A DNA stretch of 54,238 bases from Verrucomicrobiia bacterium (lineage in GTDB: Bacteria > Verrucomicrobiota > Verrucomicrobiia > Limisphaerales > JADLHS01): the NCBI GenBank assembly GCA_011525685.1, contig WYBW01000136.1:1-54238 (forward strand). The letters are read 5' to 3'. The position numbers were made by a program, and so were the translations under genes. The first letter of the stretch is position 1, and the number at the start of each line of letters is the position of its first letter. Under the pieces are notes generated by a model. That model did not search any database. It worked only from the letters and a program-made list of their open reading frames with translations, and was not told the DNA's origin. Shown in pieces: positions 26,992 to 35,900 of this stretch.

Positions 26992-28275
26992 ATGAGGCAT
27001 TGGCTTTCCATCGTAACGACAGCGCTGGTCCTGGGAGCGGCCAACCGCGCGCAACCCGCACAGGTAGGGGTGATCACCATTGACGGCGCCATCGGCCCGG
27101 CGACCGCGAGCTACATCAGCCGGGCCATCGAGGTTGCCGCCGCGCGACGGGACGAATGTCTGATCGTCCAACTCGATACTCCCGGCGGTTTGCTCGATTC
27201 CACCAAGACCATTGTCCAGTCCTTCTATGCTTCGCCCGTGCCGACGGTGGTCTATGTGTCACCCACGGGCGCAAGCGCCGGCAGCGCCGGAGTGTTCATC
27301 ACCCTGGCGGCGGATTTCGCGGCCATGGCGCCTCACACCAGCATCGGCGCCGCGCACCCCGTGGCCATCGGCGCGACGGGTGGCGAAGGCAAACCCGACG
27401 AAGTCATGAAGCAGAAGATGGAGAATTACGCCTCCAGCTTCATCGAATCCATCGCCAACAAACGCAATCGGAACGTAGAATGGGCCAAATCCGCCGTGGT
27501 CGAAAGCGCCGCCATCACCGCCGAAAAGGCGCTCGAATTGAACGTCATCGAGATCATCGCCAAGGACCTTCCGGATCTGCTGCGGCAACTGGACGGCCGC
27601 GAGGTGAATGAGCGCAAGTTGAGCACGGCCGACGCCGAGCTCGTGCCCATCCCCATGGCGGTCCGGGAAAAGGTTTTCCAACTGCTCTGGCGGCCGGAAG
27701 TGATGTTCATTTTGATGCTGGTGGCCATTTACGGGATCATCGGGGAACTGAGCAATCCGGGCGCGATCCTGCCGGGCGTCGTCGGCGCCATTGCCCTGAT
27801 CCTCGTGCTCTACATGGCGGCCATCCTGCCCATCAACATCGCGGGCTTTGCCTTGATCGGCCTGGCGATCATTTTGTTTGTGGCGGATGTGTTTGCCCCC
27901 ACGCACGGCGTGCTGACGGTGGGCGGCATCATCGCATTTTTGCTGGGAGCGCTCATGTTGTTCAACCGCGCCGAGCCAGGTTTCCGGCTCTCGCTGGGCT
28001 ACATCATTCCGGGCGCGCTCATCACCGCCGCGTTTTTCGCCTTCGTGGTGGGCGCCGGCCTGCGCGCGCAACTCATCCCGGTCAGGGTCGGCAAGGAAAC
28101 CATGGTGGGCCAGACCGTGAAAGCCCTCTCGCCCATTGATGCCACCACCGGCAAGGTGTTCATCGAAGGCGAATACTGGAACGCCGTGAGCGAAACCCCG
28201 ATCGCCGCCGATCAACTCGTCGAAGTCGTGGCCGTGGAAGGCCTGACCTTGAAAGTAAAACCGAAACAAACCTGA
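26992..28275 (+). CDS. nfeD: NfeD-type membrane-bound ClpP-class serine protease
   Basis: A 427-residue protein starting MRHWLSIVTT at ATG 26992, with GAGG close upstream; a TTG at 26971 would extend it by 7 residues. A signal peptide is followed by a ClpP/crotonase-fold protease domain: QLDTPGGLLDST, then SPTGASAGSAG with the nucleophilic serine, then GAAHPVAI. From about residue 235 there are four to five membrane helices and a C-terminal OB-fold NfeD domain (MVGQTVKALSPIDATTGKVFIEGEYW). This is the long NfeD1b form. It works with the slipin encoded 12 bp downstream, whose C-terminal region is the known substrate of such proteases in Pyrococcus. Confidence 0.93.
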   Translation: MRHWLSIVTTALVLGAANRAQPAQVGVITIDGAIGPATASYISRAIEVAAARRDECLIVQLDTPGGLLDSTKTIVQSFYASPVPTVVYVSPTGASAGSAGVFITLAADFAAMAPHTSIGAAHPVAIGATGGEGKPDEVMKQKMENYASSFIESIANKRNRNVEWAKSAVVESAAITAEKALELNVIEIIAKDLPDLLRQLDGREVNERKLSTADAELVPIPMAVREKVFQLLWRPEVMFILMLVAIYGIIGELSNPGAILPGVVGAIALILVLYMAAILPINIAGFALIGLAIILFVADVFAPTHGVLTVGGIIAFLLGALMLFNRAEPGFRLSLGYIIPGALITAAFFAFVVGAGLRAQLIPVRVGKETMVGQTVKALSPIDATTGKVFIEGEYWNAVSETPIAADQLVEVVAVEGLTLKVKPKQT

Positions 28276-28286
28276 CGGAGGACACC

Positions 28287-29072
28287 ATGGAAGAACTGAT
28301 TCGCAGACTGTTCAATCTGGGTTCGTGGGTGGTGCCGCTGATCATCCTGGGCGCGATCGTGCTCCCGCAAATGATCCGCGTGTTGCGCGAGTACGAGCGC
28401 GGCGTCATCTTCCGCCTCGGCAAACTGCTGGGCGCGAAAGGGCCGGGCCTCATCATCCTGATTCCGGTGATTGACCGCATGGTCAAGATGGACCTGCGCG
28501 TCGTCACCATTGACGTGGCCCGGCAGGAGGTCATGACCCGCGACAACGTGCCCGTGACCGTGGACGCCGTGCTTTACTTCCGCGTCGTGGACCCGATTGC
28601 CGCGGTGGTGAAGGTCGAGAATTTCTGGAAAGCCACCTCCCTCATCGCCCAGACCACGTTGCGCAGCGTGCTCGGGCAGGCGGAACTGGACGAACTGCTC
28701 TCTCACCGCGAGAAAATCAACGTGCAGTTGCAGGAGATCATTGACCGGCAGACCGACCCTTGGGGCATCAAGGTCACGGCCGTCGAGGTCAAAGACGTGG
28801 CGCTGCCCGACGGCATGAAACGCGCCATGGCCAAACAGGCCGAGGCCGAACGCGAACGCCGCGCCAAGATCGTCAACGCCGAAGGCGAGTTTCAGGCCGC
28901 CGAAAAAATGGTCCAAGCCGCGGCCATGATCAGCAAGGAGCCGATCGCGCTCCAGTTGCGCTTCCTTCAAACCATGCGCGAAATCTCCAGCGAGCATAAC
29001 ACCACGACCTTCCTGCCCGTGCCCATTGACCTGTTCAGTCCCTTCCTGAAGAAAAGCGACGGGGCAAAATGA
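28287..29072 (+). CDS. Slipin (SPFH/band 7 family membrane protein)
   Basis: A 261-residue stomatin-like protein. An N-terminal hydrophobic hairpin (VVPLIILGAIVLPQMIRVL) precedes the SPFH domain (YERGVIFRLGKLLGAKGPG, DRMVKMDLRVVTIDV, NVPVTVDAVLYFRV, QTTLRSVLG). A charged coiled coil (AMAKQAEAERERRAKIVNAE) and a short hydrophobic tail (TTTFLPVPIDLF) follow. It forms membrane microdomain scaffolds and is the classic partner of NfeD. A strong GGAGG ribosome-binding site lies 6 nt before the ATG. The stop overlaps the next start as ATGA. Confidence 0.94.
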   Translation: MEELIRRLFNLGSWVVPLIILGAIVLPQMIRVLREYERGVIFRLGKLLGAKGPGLIILIPVIDRMVKMDLRVVTIDVARQEVMTRDNVPVTVDAVLYFRVVDPIAAVVKVENFWKATSLIAQTTLRSVLGQAELDELLSHREKINVQLQEIIDRQTDPWGIKVTAVEVKDVALPDGMKRAMAKQAEAERERRAKIVNAEGEFQAAEKMVQAAAMISKEPIALQLRFLQTMREISSEHNTTTFLPVPIDLFSPFLKKSDGAK

Positions 29073-29425
29073 CGAACCGCGCAGCACCCCACGACGCAGA
29101 CTCCCAGCCATTCGCGGACCTGGACCGCCAATGGCAGGCTCACAACCGTGGTCCGGACACAGTCGGCGCATGGCCGCAGGCGACTTCTTACCTGTTGGCC
29201 CTCGTTTTGACGGCGGGTTGGCTGTCCCCGGAATTATGGACGAGGAGGTGTGGCACACCTTTCGTGACCTATCTTTCCATCTGCGCCATGTTCGGTTTGG
29301 TCGCGCTGGGAATGGTTGCGTGGGCGGGATTCTCCAAACACAACGGGTCCGCGGCAACAAGGTTCTTTGTCAGCGGATTGCTGCCGTTGATCTGTCCCTG
29401 GTTGGCCGACCTGTTATCGTGCTGA
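29069..29425 (+). CDS. Small membrane protein, third gene of the NfeD-slipin operon
   Basis: A 118-residue protein whose ATG overlaps the slipin stop (ATGA), so it is translationally coupled. A hydrophilic N-terminus of about 38 residues is followed by three predicted helices (TSYLLALVLTAGWL, FVTYLSICAMFGLVALGMVAW, RFFVSGLLPLICPWLADLL). No family is recognised. Coupling to nfeD and slipin suggests it acts with that membrane complex. The arrangement is seen in the DNA; the functional link is inference. Confidence 0.65.
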   Translation: MTNRAAPHDADSQPFADLDRQWQAHNRGPDTVGAWPQATSYLLALVLTAGWLSPELWTRRCGTPFVTYLSICAMFGLVALGMVAWAGFSKHNGSAATRFFVSGLLPLICPWLADLLSC

Positions 29426-29506
29426 GAAGTCGGATGAGTTTTGGATGCCGTCGGCGGAACCCGGGTTGGAACTTGTCCCCGCGCCAATCTGTGGTAAGTA
29501 CGCGGC

Positions 29507-31420
29507 GTGAAATTCAAGTTCCCGGTGTTGTTGTGCCCACTGATGCTGGTTGCGGCTGCCCACGCGCAACCCACCTTGTTCAACTTTCAAGGCCAGTTGT
29601 CGGTCGCGGGCGAGCCGGTCAGCGGCGAGTTTGACCTGCGATTCACGCTCCACGACACCGCCGCGCAACCGGCCCAGGTGGGCAGCGCGCTGACGAACGC
29701 CCCGGTGGGTGTTACCAACGGTCTGTTCAGCGTGGCACTCGACTTCGGCAGTGCGGCGTTCAACGGCGGGCCGCGCTGGCTGCAAATTGGCCTTCGCCCC
29801 AACGGCGACACCAACGAATACGTCACCCTCTCCCCGCGGCAACCGTTGACCTCCACCCCTTACGCCATCCGGTCACTCAACGCCGGCAGCGCGTCCAATT
29901 TGCTGGGCACGCTGCCCGCCACCAGCCTCACCGGCACGCTGCCCGACGCACGGCTCTCGCCCAACGTGGCCCTGCTCCACACCAACGTCGTGTTCCTCGG
30001 CAGCGTCACCGCCACGCAGTTCAACGGCGGCGGCGCGGGTTTGTCCAACGTGCCCGCCGCCGGCCTCATCGGCACCGTGCCCGACGCGAGGCTTTCGACC
30101 AATGTCGCCTTCCTCAACAGCAATGCCGTGTTCAAAGCCAGTGTGGTCGGGTCGAACTTCTTCGGCGATGGTGTTGGACTGACGAATGTCCCGGGCCGCA
30201 TCTTTGAATACATCGCCACGGCGACCAACATACAGGCCACGGCCAATTTCGGTTACCTGGCCACCAACCCTACCTCTCCCGTCGTCGTGACACTGCCCGC
30301 GACCGCCAACATCCGGTTGGGTGAGACGGTGCGCGTCACCGGCGCGGGGGCGGGCGGGTGGGTCGTGGCCCAAAACGCCGGGCAGGTCGTTCTGCTGGGC
30401 GAAATGGCGGACACTGTGGGGTTTGCCTGGCGCACCAACGAAACGGCCCGCGCCTGGAAAGCCGTAGCGGCGTCGGCGGATGGCAGCAAGCTCGTGGCGG
30501 TGGTTGCCGGCCAGAATATTTACACCTCCACCAACCATGGCGTGAACTGGACTCAACGCGCCGCCAGCGTCGGCAACCAGAACTGGTCCGCGGTAACCTC
30601 CTCGGCGGACGGCACCAAACTCGCCGCCTGTGTGAATGGCGGGTTCATCTACACTTCCACCGACTCGGGGGTCACTTGGACTGGTCGCGCCTCTTCCGGC
30701 AACCGAAGCTGGACGGGCATCAGGAGTTCATTGGACGGCGCCCGTGTTGTCGCCTGCGCCTCGGGCGGCACCGGCGGCATCTTCATCTCCACGGATTCCG
30801 GCGCCACCTGGCCCGCGTCACCCTCGTTGGGCATCGCAAGCTGGTCAGGCATCGCCAGTTCCGGGAACGGCGCTCACCTCGCCGCCACCGTGCAAGGCGG
30901 CCAGATTTACACCTCGACCAACAGCGGCGCCAACTGGACCGCCCGCGAAATCAACCGCGCGTGGAGCTGCGTGACTTCGTCCGCAGACGGCAGCCGGTTG
31001 GTCGCGGGAGTCACCGGGGGATTCTTGTACGTTTCACCAGACTTCGGAAATTCTTGGATTCCCTTCGACACCTCGGCGACCTGGACTGCGGTGGGCAGTT
31101 CGGCGGATGGCAACCGCATGATCGCTGTCGCCAACGGCGGTGGGGTTTACGTTTCGATGAATTCCGGCATGAACTGGCAACTGCGGGCCAACCTGCCGGT
31201 GAGCACCATAGCCTACACCGGCGCTGCGGTGGCCGGCGACGGCAACACCCTGGTGGCCCTGGCCACGTCGCAGCCCATCTACATTTCGTCACAAACCAGC
31301 ACCACTGCCGGGACCGCCGGGATGCTCATCGGCTCGCAGTTATCGGCCGTGGAGTTGCAGCATGTCGGCAATGGCGTGTTTGTGCCCATCACCTACACGG
31401 GAACGATCCGCGCCAGATAG
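29507..31420 (+). CDS. Secreted BNR/Asp-box beta-propeller protein
   Basis: A 637-residue protein from a GTG at 29507, with signal peptide MKFKFPVLLCPLMLVAAAHA. The N-terminal 240 residues are a bacterial surface-type domain (FNFQGQLSVAGEPVSG, LDFGSAAFNGGPRWLQI, LTSTPYAIRSL) with two related segments (LTGTLPDARLSPNVALL, IGTVPDARLSTNVAFL) like those in phage-tail-fibre-like and verrucomicrobial surface proteins. The rest is a propeller of about seven repeats, each with an Asp-box-like element (IYTSTNHGVNW, IYTSTDSGVTW, IFISTDSGATW, LYVSPDFGNSW, VYVSMNSGMNW). It is probably extracellular. The sialidase catalytic residues are not evident, so hydrolase activity is not claimed. Confidence 0.78.
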   Translation: MKFKFPVLLCPLMLVAAAHAQPTLFNFQGQLSVAGEPVSGEFDLRFTLHDTAAQPAQVGSALTNAPVGVTNGLFSVALDFGSAAFNGGPRWLQIGLRPNGDTNEYVTLSPRQPLTSTPYAIRSLNAGSASNLLGTLPATSLTGTLPDARLSPNVALLHTNVVFLGSVTATQFNGGGAGLSNVPAAGLIGTVPDARLSTNVAFLNSNAVFKASVVGSNFFGDGVGLTNVPGRIFEYIATATNIQATANFGYLATNPTSPVVVTLPATANIRLGETVRVTGAGAGGWVVAQNAGQVVLLGEMADTVGFAWRTNETARAWKAVAASADGSKLVAVVAGQNIYTSTNHGVNWTQRAASVGNQNWSAVTSSADGTKLAACVNGGFIYTSTDSGVTWTGRASSGNRSWTGIRSSLDGARVVACASGGTGGIFISTDSGATWPASPSLGIASWSGIASSGNGAHLAATVQGGQIYTSTNSGANWTAREINRAWSCVTSSADGSRLVAGVTGGFLYVSPDFGNSWIPFDTSATWTAVGSSADGNRMIAVANGGGVYVSMNSGMNWQLRANLPVSTIAYTGAAVAGDGNTLVALATSQPIYISSQTSTTAGTAGMLIGSQLSAVELQHVGNGVFVPITYTGTIRAR

Positions 31421-31439
31421 GACGGGACACCACCGCAAC

Positions 31440-32108
31440 TCAGCACCCGCTTGCCGCGCGGTCCTGTTCCCGCTTTCTCAGCGCCCGTTCACGGGCCTTG
31501 ATCTCGTCTGACAAGAGTTCCTCGGCGGACCAACCGTGGCGCTGCGCCTCCCGCGCGAGCGCAAACAGCCTCCGCCCGAGGTTCGATTTGTTCGACTTTC
31601 GTCGCGCGCGGCCTTCTCGCAGCAATTTCGCCTTTCGCGCTTTCTTCAATAACTTCTCCGCACGGAGCAACGCGGGCAGGTGCTTCGGGATGCCATCCAG
31701 TGCCGAGGGACGTTCGTGGCGCGTGCCTTTTTTCTCGGCGTGTTTGATTTTTTCCCAGTTGGCCCAGACTTCGTCCACGTCCTTGACCTTTGTTGTGCCG
31801 AACACGTGCGGATGACGGCGCACGAGCTTCTCCACCAACAGACGGCAGACTTGTTCAAAGTCAAACGCGCCGCGCTCCTGCGCCATCTGACAGTGGAACA
31901 CCACCTGGAGCAACAGGTCGCCCAGTTCCTCGGCCATCTCGTGATCGTCGCCCGCCTCGATGGCGTCAATCAGTTCATAGACCTCCTCGATGGCGTGACG
32001 GCGCAAGGTGCGATGGGTCTGCTCGCGATCCCACGGACAGCCGTTGGGCGAGCGGAGTTTTGCCATGACTCTTAACAGGCCTTCGATGGATCTGTTCCTC
32101 ATCAGCAT
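31440..32108 (-). CDS. mazG: MazG-family nucleoside triphosphate pyrophosphohydrolase
   Basis: A 222-residue protein with one complete MazG domain: VMAKLRSPNGCPWDREQTH, the metal-binding EEVYELIDAI and EELGDLLLQVVFH, then RRHPHVFG and WEKIKHAEK. It hydrolyses NTPs or dNTPs to the monophosphate and pyrophosphate. E. coli MazG has about 263 residues with two domains; here the second is shortened and replaced by a basic tail (KARKAKLLREGRARRKSNKSN). The first ATG at 32108 sits exactly at the end of an inverted repeat (32108-32187), so its ribosome-binding site would have to lie in the repeat; an ATG two codons in (32102) is an alternative. The proB gene lies upstream on the same strand. Confidence 0.92.
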   Translation of the reverse strand: MLMRNRSIEGLLRVMAKLRSPNGCPWDREQTHRTLRRHAIEEVYELIDAIEAGDDHEMAEELGDLLLQVVFHCQMAQERGAFDFEQVCRLLVEKLVRRHPHVFGTTKVKDVDEVWANWEKIKHAEKKGTRHERPSALDGIPKHLPALLRAEKLLKKARKAKLLREGRARRKSNKSNLGRRLFALAREAQRHGWSAEELLSDEIKARERALRKREQDRAASGC

Positions 32109-32187
32109 TAACGCAAAGACGCAAAGTCGCGAAGGCGCAAAGAGGGGAAATCCCTGGCATCTTTGCGTCTTGGCGCCTTGGCGTTAA
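32108..32187. repeat. Inverted repeat built from CGCAAAG-type octamers
   Basis: The left arm starts TTAACGC and runs through four units related to ACGCAAAG. The right arm is nearly its reverse complement and ends GCGTTAA at 32187. Short loop sequence lies between (around AGGGGAAATCCCT, itself palindromic). It fills the mazG-proB gap completely. Similar CGCAAAG-rich repeats are scattered in many bacterial genomes. Confidence 0.75.
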
Positions 32188-32196
32188 AAAAACAGT

Positions 32197-33273
32197 TCAC
32201 AAAATCACCAAATCATCCCGATGCACCAGTTCCACACGGGTCAGCTTGCGTTCCCGCACTTCCGCGGCGCCGAACTTCGCAATGCCCCGCGCGAACTCCG
32301 TTCCGTCCAGGTCGCAGATCCGCACCACGTCGCCGGCGGCGAACTCGCCCTCGCACCGCGACACGCCCGGCGGCAACAGGCTCTTGCCGTTTTCGCGCAA
32401 CGCCTTCTTCGCGCCGGCATCCACGAACAACGCGCCCTTCGGATGATGGAAGAATGCAATCCAGCGCTTGCGGCCTTTGAGCTTGGTCGGTTGAGGCACG
32501 AACAACGTGCCTTCTGTTTCGCCAGCCAACACGCGAGCCAGCACTTTCTTTTTCCGGCCCGAGGCGATGACCAAGGGAATGCCGGAGCGCACCGCGATCT
32601 TGGCGGCCTGGATCTTCGAGGCCATGCCTCCCACAGCAGTGATACTGTCCGTGCCGCCGGCGAGCCTCTCCACGCCCGCGTCAATCCGTTCGATCACCGG
32701 AATGGTGCGCGGGTTCGCCCGGCCGAAGTTTTCAATGACGCCGTCCACTGTCGTGAGAATCACCAGTAAATCCGACGGCAACAACGAGGCGACCAGCGCG
32801 GACAACGTGTCGTTGTCACCGAATTTGATTTCCGTGAACGAGATGGCGTCGTTTTCGTTGATGACGGGCACAACGCCCCGGGCGAGCAGGGTGACGAGCG
32901 TGTTGCGGGCGTTGAGATGCCGCTCGTGATGTTCCAAGTCGTCGTGCGTAAGCAGCACTTGGGCGACGTGCAGGCGGTGCCGGCTGAACAATTCCTCGTA
33001 AATCGCCATGAGCCGCGTCTGGCCAACGGCGGCGCACGCCTGCAACTCAGCGAGGTCATTAGGGCGCTTGTGGTGGCCCAACACCCCCATGCCCGCACCC
33101 ACGGCGCCGGAGGTAACGAGGACGATTTCCCGCCCCGCGTTGCGTTGCTCGGCAATCTGCGCGACGAGTTGCTCCATCTGCGCCGGATCGGGCTGTTTGT
33201 TCGCGTCCGTAAGCACACCGGTCCCCAGCTTCACGACGATGCGTGAGACATTGTTCAACAGTTCCGTGCGCAT
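32197..33273 (-). CDS. proB: Glutamate 5-kinase
   Basis: A 358-residue protein starting MRTELLNNVSRIVVKLGTG at ATG 33273 (an ATG at 33282 adds three residues). The amino-acid kinase domain shows VTSGAVGAGMGVLG, INENDAISFTEIKFGDNDTLSALVA split over its conserved stretch, and TTVDGV. A C-terminal PUA domain (about 275-358; LPPGVSRCEGEFAAGDVV, then ARGIAKF) gives the standard long ProB form. It makes glutamyl-5-phosphate, the first step of proline synthesis, usually with feedback inhibition by proline. No proA is next to it. Confidence 0.96.
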   Translation of the reverse strand: MRTELLNNVSRIVVKLGTGVLTDANKQPDPAQMEQLVAQIAEQRNAGREIVLVTSGAVGAGMGVLGHHKRPNDLAELQACAAVGQTRLMAIYEELFSRHRLHVAQVLLTHDDLEHHERHLNARNTLVTLLARGVVPVINENDAISFTEIKFGDNDTLSALVASLLPSDLLVILTTVDGVIENFGRANPRTIPVIERIDAGVERLAGGTDSITAVGGMASKIQAAKIAVRSGIPLVIASGRKKKVLARVLAGETEGTLFVPQPTKLKGRKRWIAFFHHPKGALFVDAGAKKALRENGKSLLPPGVSRCEGEFAAGDVVRICDLDGTEFARGIAKFGAAEVRERKLTRVELVHRDDLVIL

Positions 33274-33387
33274 GGCCCACACAGGCTAACGGCTCGCGGC
33301 AACGCGTCGCAAGCAGAAGGCGTGGCCCGCATGGGGCGTGGAAAGCGGACATTGACCGGGCTCGGGGCGCTTGCGTAATCTGACATC

Positions 33388-34635
33388 ATGAAGTCAAGAG
33401 CCAGGATCCTATTTGCTCTCTCCATTGTTTGGGTTCAAGCCTTCACCATGCTTGCGGAAACCGATCCGCAGTCTGCCTTGGACACCATCCGCAAACTGCG
33501 CGCGGACCGCCTGGCCGAAGCAAAAGCAGCCGGCAAGACGCCGGATTACGCCGTCATCACCGCCGAGGTGCTCGCGAAGGCCAAAGAGAGTGTGAAGGAT
33601 GTCGAGCCGGCCAATGTGAGCCTGGTACAGGCACAGGCCTGGGTGGATTTGTTCAGCCAGGCGCAGGATTACCAGACCGCTCGTGCCATTGCCGGCCGCT
33701 GGGTGGAGTCCTCCACTGGCGAGGAAAAATTCAAGGCGCAGTTGGCCTCCATGACAGCAGACTATCGCCTCAAGGACATGCGCGGCCTGGCCAAAACCCT
33801 CGCCGAAACCAAACCCACGGACGCCGCCAGCGCCATCCGGCTGGCGACGCTCGCCAACAGTTATGTGCTGGGCGCGCTCACCGAAGCCGGCAAGGAAACC
33901 GCGCTGCAGGTGCTGGCGGCGGGCGAGGCGCTCCTGCCCAAGGATGGCTTCAGCAACGACGAATCAAGAACGCAGGCCAAGACTGCTGCCGACCGGCTGG
34001 CGGAAACGCGCCGCGTGATTGAGGAGAATCCCGGCAAAGAAGCCGAGGCCCTGCAAGCCTCCCGGCGCGCGGCGTTGATGGCCGCCCTTGGAGGCCGGGC
34101 CGGCGGCAGCAACACGAACGCCGCCACCGCGCGGGCCGCGCGCGATGAAAAGCTCGCTCAGTTCGTCGGCCAGGACGCCCCGGATTTCAAACCCACCCAC
34201 GCGCACGGCGAATTCAAGCCGCTGGCCGAGTTGAAGGGCAAGGTGGTCATCCTGGATTTCTTCGCGCACTGGTGCGGACCGTGCATCGCTTCCTTACCCG
34301 CCATGCGCGAGTTGTATGACGATTTGAAACCCAAGGGGCTTGAGATGATCGGCCTCACCCGGTTTTACGGCTATTACCAGAAGGAGAACCGCACCCAGCG
34401 CGACATGCCGGAGGAAACGGAGTTCGCGCGCATGAAAGATTTCATGGAGGAGAAGAAGATGAACTGGCCGGTGGCCTTCGTTGGCCGGAACGTGTTCGAG
34501 GCCTACGGCTGCTCGGCCATCCCGCACGTCGTGGTCATTGACAAGACCGGCAAGATTCGAAAGGTCAAAGTCGGCTACGACCCAAAGGAGCTCCAAGCGC
34601 TCCGCGCCGAACTGGAGAAGTTGCTGGAAAGTTGA
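33388..34635 (+). CDS. TlpA-like thioredoxin-domain protein with helical N-terminal region
   Basis: A 415-residue protein with an N-terminal signal peptide (MKSRARILFALSIVWVQAF, cut near MLAE). Residues about 30-250 are helical and TPR-like. The C-terminal thioredoxin-like domain (about 260-415) carries WCGPC near residue 294 inside ILDFFAHWCGPCIASLP, and the cis-proline region AIPHVVVIDKTG. This is a TlpA/ResA-type redox fold, likely periplasmic, reducing or forming disulfides in exported proteins. An unusually long insert (LTRFYGYYQKENRTQRD) lies between the strands. It is divergent from proB. Confidence 0.87.
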   Translation: MKSRARILFALSIVWVQAFTMLAETDPQSALDTIRKLRADRLAEAKAAGKTPDYAVITAEVLAKAKESVKDVEPANVSLVQAQAWVDLFSQAQDYQTARAIAGRWVESSTGEEKFKAQLASMTADYRLKDMRGLAKTLAETKPTDAASAIRLATLANSYVLGALTEAGKETALQVLAAGEALLPKDGFSNDESRTQAKTAADRLAETRRVIEENPGKEAEALQASRRAALMAALGGRAGGSNTNAATARAARDEKLAQFVGQDAPDFKPTHAHGEFKPLAELKGKVVILDFFAHWCGPCIASLPAMRELYDDLKPKGLEMIGLTRFYGYYQKENRTQRDMPEETEFARMKDFMEEKKMNWPVAFVGRNVFEAYGCSAIPHVVVIDKTGKIRKVKVGYDPKELQALRAELEKLLES

Positions 34636-34787
34636 GCGGACTTCGCCGGACCGCGGTGGTTTCCGCCGCGAGGTTTTTGACGGAAGTCATGCGGCGTTTG
34701 GATAGGTGTTGCCCCCCCACAGACCCACGATTCTTGCACGGTGCTTTGTAGTTTGATGACGGCCACTGACCCCGCCATACTCGCGCC

Positions 34788-35858
34788 ATGCGAACTCAAT
34801 CACTGGAATTCCTGCGGAAGCTTGTCAACACCCCCAGCCCCGTCGGCCACGAGGTGCGCGGCCAGCGCGTCTGGCTCGATTACGCGAAACGCTTTGCCGA
34901 CGAAACCTTTTCCGACGCCTATGGCAACTGCGTGGCGGTGCTGAACAAGGGCGGTTCGCCCCGCCTGATGCTCGCGGCGCACGCCGATGAAATCGCGATG
35001 GCGGTCAACTACATTGATGACAACGGTTTCCTGTACGTCCGCAAAATGGGCGGCATTGACGCCGCCATCACCAAGGCCCAGCGGGTGGTCATTCATTCGC
35101 GGGGCGGCCCGGTCAAAGGCGTCGTCGGCAATGTCGCGCCGCATTTGATGAAACTTGAGGGTGATCCCAAGCCGCCCAAAATCCACGACCTGTTCATTGA
35201 CATCGGCGTGGGCACGCGCAAGGACGCCGAGAAACTCGTGCGCATCGGCGATCCCCTCACGCTGGTGGACGAGTTCGACCTCCTGCGCGGCGACCTGGCA
35301 GTGGCGCGCGCTTTCGACAATCGCATCGGAACGTTCGCCGTGGCCGAGGCGCTGCGGCTGCTTCAAGGATCGAAAAGCAGGTTGCGCGCGGAAGTCTGCG
35401 CGGTCTCGAACGTGCAGGAGGAGGTCGGCTTGCTCGGCGCGCGGCAGATCGCCTATTCGCTCAAGCCGGACGTGGCGCTGGTGGTGGACGTGACCCACGC
35501 GACGGATTATCCCACCGTGAGCAAACCGCAGCATGGCGACGTCAAAGTTGGCAGCGGCCCGGCCATCACCCACGGCGGTTGCAACCATCCGGAAGTGGTG
35601 GCGCGCATCGAGGCCGTGGCCAAGGCCCGTAAAATCCCGCTCCAGCACGAGGCCATGTCGAGCACCAGCGGCACAGACACGGATGTCATTTTCTGGACGC
35701 GCGGCGGCATTGCCAGTGCGCTGATCAGCCTGCCGAACCGCTACATGCACTCGCCGGTGGAGGTCGTGAGCCTCAAAGACCTTGAACAGATTCCGGAATT
35801 GCTGGCGGGCTTTGCGTCTTCGCTTCAAGAGGGCGAACAGTTCAAAGTGAAAATCTGA
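34788..35858 (+). CDS. M42-family metallopeptidase (deblocking aminopeptidase type)
   Basis: A 356-residue cytoplasmic protein with the M42 fold: LVNTPSPVGHE at the start, metal ligands in AAHADEIAMAV and FDNRIGTFA, the catalytic glutamates in NVQEEVGLLGARQIA, VDVTHATDYPTV, and a late histidine in HSPVEVVSLKD. Dinuclear-metal M42 enzymes form dodecameric tetrahedral particles that remove N-terminal residues from peptides; some were once annotated as FrvX or endoglucanase. One usual AHxDE site and the HEAMSSTSGTDTD segment are intact, so it should be active. Confidence 0.92.
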   Translation: MRTQSLEFLRKLVNTPSPVGHEVRGQRVWLDYAKRFADETFSDAYGNCVAVLNKGGSPRLMLAAHADEIAMAVNYIDDNGFLYVRKMGGIDAAITKAQRVVIHSRGGPVKGVVGNVAPHLMKLEGDPKPPKIHDLFIDIGVGTRKDAEKLVRIGDPLTLVDEFDLLRGDLAVARAFDNRIGTFAVAEALRLLQGSKSRLRAEVCAVSNVQEEVGLLGARQIAYSLKPDVALVVDVTHATDYPTVSKPQHGDVKVGSGPAITHGGCNHPEVVARIEAVAKARKIPLQHEAMSSTSGTDTDVIFWTRGGIASALISLPNRYMHSPVEVVSLKDLEQIPELLAGFASSLQEGEQFKVKI

Positions 35859-35900
35859 CCTGAGCCGGTTGGCCAAACCACCTGCCGCTGCCTGACCGCT

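Noticed and set aside
25117..27171. Open frame of 684 codons on the minus strand across the M6 protease gene
   Set aside because: Runs antisense through the protease and into nfeD; no family features.
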